The position numbers and the translations under genes are program-made. Shown here in pieces: positions 32,084 through 38,865 of a stretch of DNA of 38,865 nt. Each line of letters starts with the position of its first letter. Within the stretch, counting starts at the first letter, position 1. Location of the stretch: NCBI GenBank assembly GCA_013213915.1, contig JABSRK010000004.1, positions 1-38,865 of the forward strand, read 5' to 3'. The stretch comes from Planctomycetota bacterium. GTDB taxonomy: Bacteria; Planctomycetota; GCA-002687715. The notes below the pieces were generated by a model. It had not been told where the DNA came from and did not search any database. It saw nothing but the letters and a program-made list of their open reading frames with translations.

Positions 32084-33529
32084 ATGGAACGCATCAGTTT
32101 TGGACGCTTGTTCTCTAACTCGCAGATGAACATCGCGCGGAATTTCTCGCGTGTGTTTCAGGCGCAGAATCAACTCGCGACCGGGCGGCGCATCAACCGT
32201 CCGAGTGACGACATCGTCGGCACACGACGGCTGCTGACGCTCAACGGCGAGCGCGAGGGGATCGATCGCTACCTCTCGAACGTCGGGAGCGCCCGGTCTG
32301 CGGTGCAGGTGGGGAGCGCCCAGCTCCAGGAATTGTCCGGAACTCTCGCGAGCGTTCGTGAACTCGCCGTCCAGGGCGCCAACGGCACCCTGTCCGCGAG
32401 CGACCGCGACAGCATCGCCAACGAAATCGACGCCCTGCTGCAGACCGCCGTCTCCAACCTCAACGTGGGGTTCGAGGGGCGTTTCCTGTTCTCCGGCACG
32501 AAGACGGGCGACCTCCCGTTCGAGCTGGTCACGGGCGCCAACGGGCTGCAACGCCTCCAGTACAACGGCAACGGCGACCTTCAAGAGGTCGATGTCGCTC
32601 CAGATCTGCGTCTCCCGATCAACATGCCCGGGTCTGATCTCCTGGTCTCCGGAACACGCGGCGCGACCGTGTTCAACGGATCGACCGGAGCCGCCGCCGG
32701 CGCCAATGGGCAGGACACCGGTACGGGGCGCGACGTCCTGCAAGTCACGCACACGCAAACAACGTACGGAGGGACGAGCGGGCTGACCGCCTCGGTCTCT
32801 TCGGCCGCCAACGACACGATCCTCGGAAGCAACCACGCGATCACCGTCACCACCGACGCGGCTGGCAACGGGACGATCAGCCTGAACGGCGGCCCCGGCG
32901 TCGCGTTCACGTCGGCCGACACGGACCTCGCGGTGGCGGGTCCGAACGGCGAGGTCATCCACGTCGACACGTCGGCGATGGCTCCGAACCTCGCGCCGGG
33001 AACAGTGGTGCCCGTGCAGTCAGACGGCACCCTCAGCACCGACGGCGGACTGACGGCCGTCTCCATCAACTTCGGATCAAGCGCGCAGCAGGTCGTCAAC
33101 TCAGAGACCGGCGCGGTCCTGCACATCGACGCGACCGGGATCTCGTCGGCGGGCGCAGAGGACGTCACCTACCCAGGAACGTCGAACATGCTCTCGTCCA
33201 TCATCGCGATCCGAGACATCCTGCGTGATCCGTCGAGGCAACCGGCCGACATCAACACGCAGATCAACGTCGCCTTGGAGGACCTGGACCGAGGCATGGA
33301 CAGCCTCGGCCGCTCCCTCGCCGTGCTCGGGTCGCGAGCCGGACAGCTCGAGTCCATCGAAGGCCGGCTCGGCGACATGGGAGTCACCATAGACACCCTC
33401 AGCGGTGAAATCCGGGACGCTGACATCGCCAAGGTCGTTTCGGACCTCTCGCGGTTCGAGACCCTGTATCAGGCGTCGCTCGTCCTCGCCGCGCGCGTAA
33501 ACAGCATCTCGTTGCTCAACTACCTGTAA
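32084..33529 (+). CDS. flgL: Hook-filament junction protein FlgL
   Basis: FlgL is the second junction protein. The 481-residue product has flagellin-like ends: SFGRLFSNSQMNIARNFSRV, QLATGRRINRPSDDIVGTRR and the C-terminal LQDMGVTIDT-like GDMGVTIDTLSGEIRDADIA ... YQASLVLAARVNSISLLNYL. Between about 215 and 365 lies a beta-rich insert (TQTTYGGTSGL onward) that makes it longer than E. coli FlgL. No strong ribosome site precedes the ATG. Its stop shares one base with the next start (TAATG). Confidence 0.94.
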   Translation: MERISFGRLFSNSQMNIARNFSRVFQAQNQLATGRRINRPSDDIVGTRRLLTLNGEREGIDRYLSNVGSARSAVQVGSAQLQELSGTLASVRELAVQGANGTLSASDRDSIANEIDALLQTAVSNLNVGFEGRFLFSGTKTGDLPFELVTGANGLQRLQYNGNGDLQEVDVAPDLRLPINMPGSDLLVSGTRGATVFNGSTGAAAGANGQDTGTGRDVLQVTHTQTTYGGTSGLTASVSSAANDTILGSNHAITVTTDAAGNGTISLNGGPGVAFTSADTDLAVAGPNGEVIHVDTSAMAPNLAPGTVVPVQSDGTLSTDGGLTAVSINFGSSAQQVVNSETGAVLHIDATGISSAGAEDVTYPGTSNMLSSIIAIRDILRDPSRQPADINTQINVALEDLDRGMDSLGRSLAVLGSRAGQLESIEGRLGDMGVTIDTLSGEIRDADIAKVVSDLSRFETLYQASLVLAARVNSISLLNYL

Positions 33530-34527
33530 TGGCGCGCAGCTCCTCCCCGACCGTGGGCACGGCGACGACCGTCGACCGCCCATCGGCCACGGATGCGCGC
33601 GAGATTCCCCTCGACCTGTGGCTGCGCCCGGACGCCGCCGTGCCGTGCGACGAAGATCTGCCGCTGCTCGTGGGATCTGACGCGAGTTCGGAACGGGTCG
33701 TCGTTCGCCTGGACGGGAAGGCCGTCAGCCACGCGGCCCTGTATCGACACACGTACGTGCTGCCCGGAGTTGGCGACCTCCGCGTCGGCGTCATCGGCGC
33801 CGTCGCCACCGATCCCCATCACCGGTGCCAGGGTCACGCCCGGCGCTGCATCAGGGAACTGCAAGAACACGCACGCGCAACGAATCTCGACGTGGTGGTC
33901 CTGTGGGACGAGCGCCAGAGCAGCCTGTACGAACAACTGGGGTTCGTTCGAGCAGGCCGCGAGATCCTCCACGGCGTGACCCGGTGGGACTTGCCGGACC
34001 TCCTGGGACCCTCGCGGGTGCGCGCGATCGAGTCGAGAGACCTCCCGGCCGTGCGCGCGCTTCATGAACGCGAACTCGCATCGACCGTGCGGACACCGGA
34101 CATGTGGCGGCGCCTGCTGGCGGTGCCACGCACCGAGGCCTGGGTACTCGAACGCGACCAGCACATCGACGCGTACGGTGTCCTGGGCAAGGGAAACGAC
34201 CTGCAGAATTGTGTGCACGAATGGGGCGGCTCCGAAGGCGCGCTGCCGGCCCTGCTGGCGGGGATCTTCGCCCGACGCCGAGACCTGGACGAGTTCGTGG
34301 TGATGTCGGCGCCGTGGAAGGAAGAAGCGTCTCGGGCCATGGCCCTGCACGGCCTCGCGGGGACGCTTGGGGTGCTCGGGATGATCTGGTTGCCGGAGGC
34401 GCCGGCGCTGGCGGCGCGCCTACACCAACTCGAAGTCGGCGATCGCAATCACGACGACATCGTCCGCGCGCTCTTCGATGGTGCCCACGCCGCTCCCTTC
34501 TACCTCTGCGGACTGGACTCCATGTAG
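33529..34527 (+). CDS. GNAT acetyltransferase, coupled to flgL
   Basis: The 332-residue product contains a GNAT domain (about 50-165) with the acetyl-CoA motif ATDPHHRCQGHARRCI, where RCQGHA fits Q/RxxGxG/A, and a later YEQLGFVRAG. The second half (about 170-332) looks like a degenerate second GNAT-type fold ending APFYLCGLDSM, as in Eis-like two-domain acetyltransferases. The ATG overlaps the flgL stop, so it is co-translated with junction proteins. Acetylation of a flagellar protein or of its sugar is a plausible inference. The substrate cannot be read from the sequence. Confidence 0.8.
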   Translation: MARSSSPTVGTATTVDRPSATDAREIPLDLWLRPDAAVPCDEDLPLLVGSDASSERVVVRLDGKAVSHAALYRHTYVLPGVGDLRVGVIGAVATDPHHRCQGHARRCIRELQEHARATNLDVVVLWDERQSSLYEQLGFVRAGREILHGVTRWDLPDLLGPSRVRAIESRDLPAVRALHERELASTVRTPDMWRRLLAVPRTEAWVLERDQHIDAYGVLGKGNDLQNCVHEWGGSEGALPALLAGIFARRRDLDEFVVMSAPWKEEASRAMALHGLAGTLGVLGMIWLPEAPALAARLHQLEVGDRNHDDIVRALFDGAHAAPFYLCGLDSM

Positions 34528-34614
34528 GTACGCCTCGATGTCGGCGACCGAGTCATGCGGCGAGCGAACGAGAATCCGGGCGGCGTCGTCGACGAACGCG
34601 ACCGCGCGGCGCCG

Positions 34615-34632
34615 ACCTGAAGATCATCAGGT
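34615..34632. terminator. Hairpin between convergent genes
   Basis: ACCTGA-AGATCA-TCAGGT is a perfect 6-bp stem with a 6-nt loop, overlapping the stop of the minus-strand gene. No T-run follows on either side. Weak terminator candidate for both directions. Confidence 0.35.
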
Positions 34633-35565
34633 GAGGACGGTGAAGCCGGCCGTGCTCCGCACGGTCCTCAGTCCGACGGACGGCAGCAGGGATTCGAGCG
34701 CACGAGTCTTCTTGACGACCAGTTCGCCGCCCGGCGCCAGATAGGACGCCGCGGTCGCGAGAGCGCGGGCCGGATCGTCAGCGGACTCGAGCGCATCGCC
34801 GACGACCACGAGGCACGCCCGGCGACCGATCGCCGTGATGCGCTCGGACGGCGGTCCCGTCCATACCCGGTGCGCCCGATCCAGGTCGCTCCACCGGCAG
34901 TGCTCGGCGAAGGTCGACGCACGCGGCTCGATCACCTCGACGACAGCCCCGTCGAAGAACTGGGTCCGCAGCCGCGGACCCGGCGCGAAATCAACGACGG
35001 TCGCGCCATCGAATAGCCACGTCTCGTAGCCCAACGCGACCCATGGCATCCGGGTGTCGGTCGCACGATCGACGCCACGTAGCCCGTTCAGCAACGGCTG
35101 CAGCTGCGCCGGGCGCTCCACCACGCGGACACCGACCGCCTCTTTGAAGGACCGCCGCATGTCGCAGTCACGGGATGAATCCAACGACACCACCGCGTGC
35201 GCCGAACGCCCGAGCGCCGCCCAGGAGGCGGCCCCCGGAGCGTCGTCGATGAAGTGGAGGCAGTCGGCCGTGGAGGACCCGACGACCTGGGACCACGCGC
35301 GCGCGGTTGCCTCGATGGCGTCTTCCAGACGTGGGTCGACGCCTGGCACCTGAAGCAGGCACAGGCTCACGTCGCCGCGCCCCGCGAGTTGGTGAGCGTA
35401 GTCACGGATGAGGTCGCGGAGCTCGCCATCCGACCGGTAGTCCGGCCAGGCCAGGACCCGGTAGGGCGCCGCCGAGTCGATCATCCCCGGCGCTTCCTCC
35501 CCTGACGGCGGACGCTCCAATACGGCGTTGACCATGCGAGCGAGATCCGCGGTGGCGTCGATCAT
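34627..35565 (-). CDS. Two-domain protein with methyltransferase-like C-terminus
   Basis: The 312-residue product starts at the ATG at 35565 behind GGAGG. Residues of about 30-160 form an alpha/beta domain (YRVLAWPDYRSDGELRDLIR, LHFIDDAPGAASWAAL) resembling half of a GT-B glycosyltransferase. Residues of about 190-312 resemble the late part of a class I methyltransferase (VVDFAPGPRLR, CLVVVGDALES, YLAPGGELVVKK). SAM-binding motif I is not complete. It is divergent from the sugar epimerase gene, so surface or flagellar glycan modification is possible. Its end has tandem stops (TGATGA) followed by an open frame. Confidence 0.5.
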   Translation of the reverse strand: MIDATADLARMVNAVLERPPSGEEAPGMIDSAAPYRVLAWPDYRSDGELRDLIRDYAHQLAGRGDVSLCLLQVPGVDPRLEDAIEATARAWSQVVGSSTADCLHFIDDAPGAASWAALGRSAHAVVSLDSSRDCDMRRSFKEAVGVRVVERPAQLQPLLNGLRGVDRATDTRMPWVALGYETWLFDGATVVDFAPGPRLRTQFFDGAVVEVIEPRASTFAEHCRWSDLDRAHRVWTGPPSERITAIGRRACLVVVGDALESADDPARALATAASYLAPGGELVVKKTRALESLLPSVGLRTVRSTAGFTVLT

Positions 35566-35646
35566 TGAAGCTGCCCTCCGGGCCCTCTATCGACGCCGGC
35601 CTCGCAGACGCTGCAGGGGTCTCCCGAAAAACACGACCGGGGGCTG

Positions 35647-35670
35647 GCCTTTCCGGGTTGAAGAAAAGGC
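35647..35670. promoter_or_regulatory. Inverted repeat in divergent promoter region
   Basis: GCCTTT-N12-AAAGGC lies in the 178-bp gap between the divergent methyltransferase-like and epimerase genes. It may be an operator or leader hairpin. Support is limited to symmetry and position. Confidence 0.25.
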
Positions 35671-35743
35671 AACTCTGCGGCCGGATTTGTTTCATGGACG
35701 ACCCCCACAAATGCGATAGGTCCAGCAGGGGGAGGGTCCATCA

Positions 35744-36295
35744 ATGAGGCTTCTGGACACCGCGCTGCAGGGCGCCCTGATCATCGAACCCGAGGGTCCT
35801 TCGGGGCCCGGCGACGGCGCCGAACGGACGGCCTACGAGCACGCGTTCCGCGAGCGAGGGCTCGAGTGGCGCCTGACGCGGACCATCGTCTCAGAGACGC
35901 TTCCGCGCCATACCCTGCGGGGCCTGCACTGGCAGGCCGGAAGCGCGGCAGGGGCGAAGGTCGTCCGCTGCCTGAGCGGGCAGATGCTCAACGTGATCGT
36001 CGATCTCCGGCCAGGGTCTCCCACATTCGGACAGCACGAGAAGGTCGCCCTCGATTCCCGAGGCGGTCGCATGCTGTACATCCCGAGGGGGTTCGCCGAC
36101 GGCTTCCTGACCCTCGATGACGACACCCGGATGGAGTATCAGCTCTCCCGTCACCAGCGAGCGAGCGCCGAACGCGGGCTTAGGTGGAACGACCCGCGAC
36201 TCGGCATCGCGTGGCCGACCCGATCCCCGATCCTCAACGACCGTGATCGCGCCTGGCCGGACCTCGACTCGGCGTTAGTCGTCACCGAGGCATAG
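35744..36295 (+). CDS. dTDP-4-dehydrorhamnose 3,5-epimerase-like (RmlC family)
   Basis: RmlC-type cupins epimerise dTDP-4-keto-6-deoxyglucose on the way to L-rhamnose. The 183-residue product has a GGGGGAGG ribosome site and the family blocks LRGLHWQ (His62), AKVVRCLSG (Lys72), NVIVDLRPGSPTFGQ, YIPRGFADGF and WNDPRLGIAWP. The His of the usual GFxHGF is Asp119, while Tyr132 is present. The N-terminus is also diverged from the normal DxRG start. It may be an RmlC or a related sugar-nucleotide epimerase or isomerase. No rmlA, rmlB or rmlD is in the window. Confidence 0.75.
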   Translation: MRLLDTALQGALIIEPEGPSGPGDGAERTAYEHAFRERGLEWRLTRTIVSETLPRHTLRGLHWQAGSAAGAKVVRCLSGQMLNVIVDLRPGSPTFGQHEKVALDSRGGRMLYIPRGFADGFLTLDDDTRMEYQLSRHQRASAERGLRWNDPRLGIAWPTRSPILNDRDRAWPDLDSALVVTEA

Positions 36296-36308
36296 CGATA
36301 ATCCGGCG

Positions 36309-37946
36309 TCAGTTGACGATGTAGGCGGACCCGTCGCCGAGCGGCAGCAGGATGTCGGTCCACGGTGCAGTGTTGATCAGCATCCCGAGCGTGTTCTCGT
36401 CAATGATGCTGTCCGTCGCGTTCGCGCTCGCCTGCAGGCCAAGTCCCGCGAGAGCGTCGAAGCTGACAAGGGCCGGGTGCGTCCCACCAGCGCCGAGGCT
36501 CATGCCGCCGACGCAGGGCGTGACGCCCCAGGTACCGGCGGTCGTGAATCCAGTGATCGCGACGGGCGCAAGGGAGCCGTTGAACTCGACGGTCCAACTG
36601 CTGACCCCATTTCCGCCCGTGCCCCACTCGGTGATGTTGGTGTAGTTCACCTGAACGGCAGGTCCCGCGATGGTCACGTCGACGGTGCCGTAGTTGTTCG
36701 GCTCCAGGTCCGAGGCGATACCGATGCGCGGCATCTGGGTCTGCCACTCGAGTGCCGTCGCCGTGAAGTCGCTGCTTCCAGCGGTGAAGGTGACGTCGCC
36801 GTTGGATCCGACGTAGAGATCGTTGTAGGTGGTCCCGTAGAACGACACCCCGCCGGTGTAGCAGAGTGGCGTGTTGGCGAGGACGACCTGGGCGTTGCCG
36901 TCATCGGGCAACAGGAGCACCAGGGTCTGGGCCGCCGACGTATCCAGCACGTTGGGACCGCCCAGGAACAGCCCGCTCGGCTGTGCCGGAGCGATGATCG
37001 CCATCTGGGCGCTGGTGGTGGTCGTAGCGCCGATGGCCACGATCTGCTGGAAAGTCGGGGCAGGGAACAGCGCGGTCCAGCCCAGGTTGTTCAGGAACGT
37101 GATGCTCGGCGCGGCGAGGTTGACGTTCACGATCTGCCCGTCGGCAAGGACCAGGCCACCTGCCGACGCGGAGACGAGGGGGTCTCCGGTCATGATGCCG
37201 ATCTCCCATGGGAGGCCGGAGTTCGAGCTCGAGAACGTGAGGGTTACGCTCTGGCCAGCGCAGCGCGACGCGTAGATCGGCCCTGCCGGGCCACCGGTGA
37301 GTCCATCGATGTCCATGCTCGCGCCCGGCTGATTGACCTGGTACTCGCCCGTCGAGAACACCGCGATGTCGGCGCTGAAGTTGACGCCTCCCGGGCCACC
37401 TGTGTTGTTGCCGTACAGGTACAGGTAGTTCTGACCCGTGGTGACCATGGCCGAGATGTCTAACCAGAGCGTCGTCTCGTTCACCCACGAGCCGGGTGTT
37501 GAGGTGTTCGAGCCCGGCAAGGGGATACCGTTGACGGCGATGCCCACGTTCGTCCCGTCGCCCAGGAAGTCGTCCACGAGCATGTTGATCGACAGGGTGG
37601 CGAGCCCGACGACGGGACTGTTCACCGTGAACGGCACGGCGAAGAGGCCCGAGGGCTGAACGCCGGACTGGGCCGTTGAGATCCACAACGCCAACGGGTT
37701 GTTGGAGAGGGGGCTCCCCCAGCCGAAGCCCCCGTTCGGGATGATCTCGGCGGGTGCTCCCGCGACCGCCGACGCGTAGTCGGTCACCGTGAAGGGCGCC
37801 GCGAACGGGCCAGGCAAGAACGTGATGTTCGCGTCCGTCCCCCCGGGCGTGCCGTTGCCGCCCTGAACGGTGATGAACTCCTGAGAACAGACGAGGGAAG
37901 CGAGCAAACAACAGACGACGGTGATGCGAAGCATGGCGGTCTCCAT
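36309..37946 (-). CDS. Large secreted beta-rich protein, function unknown
   Basis: The 545-residue product has a signal peptide (LRITVVCCLLASLVCSQ) after METAM. The mature part is rich in Gly, Thr, Asn and small residues and predicts as beta-sandwich repeats. Recognisable pieces are LPWEIGIMTGDPLVSASAGG and LADGQIVNVNLAAPSITFLNNLGW. I associate these with extracellular proteins of some deep-sea or marine planctomycetes. Two starts compete. The ATG at 37946 sits in the loop of a small hairpin with a GGGGGG ribosome site. The Met at codon 5 follows GGAG. No catalytic motif is visible. Confidence 0.8.
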   Translation of the reverse strand: METAMLRITVVCCLLASLVCSQEFITVQGGNGTPGGTDANITFLPGPFAAPFTVTDYASAVAGAPAEIIPNGGFGWGSPLSNNPLALWISTAQSGVQPSGLFAVPFTVNSPVVGLATLSINMLVDDFLGDGTNVGIAVNGIPLPGSNTSTPGSWVNETTLWLDISAMVTTGQNYLYLYGNNTGGPGGVNFSADIAVFSTGEYQVNQPGASMDIDGLTGGPAGPIYASRCAGQSVTLTFSSSNSGLPWEIGIMTGDPLVSASAGGLVLADGQIVNVNLAAPSITFLNNLGWTALFPAPTFQQIVAIGATTTTSAQMAIIAPAQPSGLFLGGPNVLDTSAAQTLVLLLPDDGNAQVVLANTPLCYTGGVSFYGTTYNDLYVGSNGDVTFTAGSSDFTATALEWQTQMPRIGIASDLEPNNYGTVDVTIAGPAVQVNYTNITEWGTGGNGVSSWTVEFNGSLAPVAITGFTTAGTWGVTPCVGGMSLGAGGTHPALVSFDALAGLGLQASANATDSIIDENTLGMLINTAPWTDILLPLGDGSAYIVN

Positions 37947-37953
37947 AGAGACC
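37938..37953 (-). promoter_or_regulatory. Start codon held in a hairpin loop
   Basis: On the minus strand GGTCTC-TATG-GAGACC is a perfect 6-bp stem, and the ATG at 37946 is in the 4-nt loop. It could affect translation initiation of the secreted protein, or be chance. Confidence 0.25.
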
Positions 37954-37960
37954 CCCCAGC

Positions 37961-38614
37961 CTAATACTTGGGAGCACAGGCGTCGACGAAACGTCGGATC
38001 AGACCGCTCCCCAACTCGGAATCCGCGGTCCGTTCAGGGTGCCACTGGACGCCGACGCAGAAGGGCCGATCGGCGTCCGCGACGGCCTCGATCACGCCAT
38101 CGGGAGCCCGCCCGATGACCTCCAGCCGCCCCGCATCCGCGAGCGCCTGGTGGTGCCAGCTCGTGACCAGGCCGGTCCCGATCGATCCTTCCACGCCGTG
38201 CACCCGGTCGTCCTTGTGCACGTCGGCGTCTTCGAGCACGTCGTCGAGGTGCTGGTGCAGACTCCCGCCCGCGTGGAGTCCGAGGAGCTGCATACCGAGG
38301 CACACCGCCAGAACCGCCACCTCGGGCCGCGCGTCGAGCGCCCGGATGACCGCGAGCTCCCCATCCTGGCGTCGCGGATCGATGGTGGTGGCCGCCGGGT
38401 GGGTCGCTTCGCCGAACGCCTCCATGATGGGATCGTCACCGCCGCTCAGCAGGAACCCGTCGCAACGCCCCACCACCTCTGCCGCCGCGTCCGCGTTCGC
38501 CGGCAGGATCAACGGGACGCCCCCCGCCGCAAGAACGGCGTCAACGTACGCGGGCCTGAGCGCGTGACGCCCATCGTGGACGTCGGCGGTGATGCCGATG
38601 ACGGGGCGAGGCAT
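37961..38614 (-). CDS. Class I glutamine amidotransferase, gamma-glutamyl-GABA hydrolase (PuuD) type
   Basis: This peptidase C26 family protein hydrolyses gamma-glutamyl amides. The start is the ATG at 38614 (MPRPVIGITADVH). Upstream codons in the same frame are not protein-like. The 217-residue product has PVIGITAD, YVDAVLAAGGVPLILP, GFLLSGGDD, the nucleophile elbow VLAVCLGMQLL (Cys105), a TSWHHQ segment and the catalytic VGVQWHPE (His192, Glu194). The triad is complete and the length is normal. The substrate is not defined by context. It lies just upstream of, and on the same strand as, the secreted protein gene. Confidence 0.9.
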   Translation of the reverse strand: MPRPVIGITADVHDGRHALRPAYVDAVLAAGGVPLILPANADAAAEVVGRCDGFLLSGGDDPIMEAFGEATHPAATTIDPRRQDGELAVIRALDARPEVAVLAVCLGMQLLGLHAGGSLHQHLDDVLEDADVHKDDRVHGVEGSIGTGLVTSWHHQALADAGRLEVIGRAPDGVIEAVADADRPFCVGVQWHPERTADSELGSGLIRRFVDACAPKY

Positions 38615-38668
38615 GGGCGGATCGTACCGCGAGGGTCGGGCGGGAACAGAGCGCGCAGATCCACACGG

Positions 38669-38686
38669 TTGGCAGTGGGATTGCCA
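38669..38686 (+). promoter_or_regulatory. Palindromic sigma-54-like site
   Basis: TTGGCAGTGGGATTGCCA has GG (38671-38672) and GC (38683-38684) 10 bp apart and matches about 9 of 12 consensus bases. Because it is an inverted repeat (TTGGCA...TGCCAA), it also reads as GG-N10-GC on the other strand. It could serve the gene starting at 38815, the amidotransferase, or neither, for instance as a plain operator. Confidence 0.35.
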
Positions 38687-38814
38687 AGCGATGTCGATGT
38701 TCGTATGAGAGCCGACCTCCCGACTCTCCGGTCGGTCAGTCCGGAAGATATCCTCTCCCTCGATCCGAACGAGCGCTCTGTACCTGCTCCAGCCCGTCCA
38801 CCATGGAGATCGCA

Positions 38815-38865
38815 ATGATGCGTGCGTTGGCCTTGATCCTCGTCTGCCTGTCTTCCGCTACGGCA
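38815..38865 (+). CDS. Start of a secreted protein (cut by window edge)
   Basis: From the ATG at 38815 (a second Met follows at once) the 17 visible codons encode MRALALILVCLSSATA, a typical signal peptide. A GGAG ribosome site lies 6 bp upstream. The frame runs off the window. Nothing can be said of the mature protein. Confidence 0.65.
   Translation, partial: MMRALALILVCLSSATA

Noticed and set aside
38039..38818. 259-codon plus-strand frame
   Set aside because: Antisense of the glutamine amidotransferase, which has an intact catalytic triad.

Overview
This GC-rich window (roughly two-thirds G+C by eye) is most of a chromosomal flagellar gene cluster from a Gram-negative-type bacterium. Long secreted proteins with repetitive Gly/Thr/Asn-rich sequence, Planctomycetota-style hook proteins, and a small FECC/CPxC protein of a kind I associate with that phylum suggest a planctomycete, perhaps near the Poly30/Pla163 lineages. 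That placement is inference. FlgI (P ring) and FlgH (L ring) imply peptidoglycan and an outer membrane.

Layout: (1) 1-4112: the edge of a pseudopilin-like gene, a CheC/FliY-like protein with a degenerate receiver domain, a small membrane protein, the switch genes fliM-fliN on the minus strand, and an SDR-family protein lacking its catalytic Tyr and Lys. (2) 4175-12803: a small Cys-rich protein, then the export operon fliO-fliP-fliQ-fliR-flhB-flhA, a two-TM protein where flhF/flhG often sit, the sigma factor fliA, a small CPCG protein and two lipoproteins. (3) 12860-13915: a prephenate dehydrogenase/chorismate mutase fusion. (4) 14257-16117: flagellin and an FlgM-like anti-sigma factor, both minus strand. 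(5) 16473-24069: fliK-flgD-flgE, a PilZ-like membrane protein and a TPR protein with two GT2 domains. (6) 24591-34527: flgF-flgG-flgA-flgH-flgI-flgJ-flgN-flgK-flgL and a GNAT acetyltransferase. flgK is split by an in-frame TAG. (7) 34627-38865: a possible methyltransferase, an RmlC-like sugar epimerase, a large secreted protein, a class I glutamine amidotransferase and the start of another secreted protein.

Regulation can be read from the DNA. Sigma-54-type sites (GG-N10-GC) precede fliO, fliK and flgF, and a sigma-28-type site precedes flagellin. With FliA and an FlgM-like protein encoded here, this suggests a two-tier sigma-54 then sigma-28 cascade. Upstream of flgF are three copies of a 15-bp palindrome (CGGAAA-N3-YTTCCG) spaced 52 and 21 bp, about five and two helical turns. 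A near-copy lies upstream of fliK at a similar distance from its promoter. These look like binding sites for an enhancer-binding activator not encoded in the window.

Not present here: fliF, fliG, fliH, fliI, fliJ, fliE, flgB, flgC, motA, motB, fliD, fliS, flhF, flhG. I saw no tRNA, rRNA, CRISPR array or insertion sequence.
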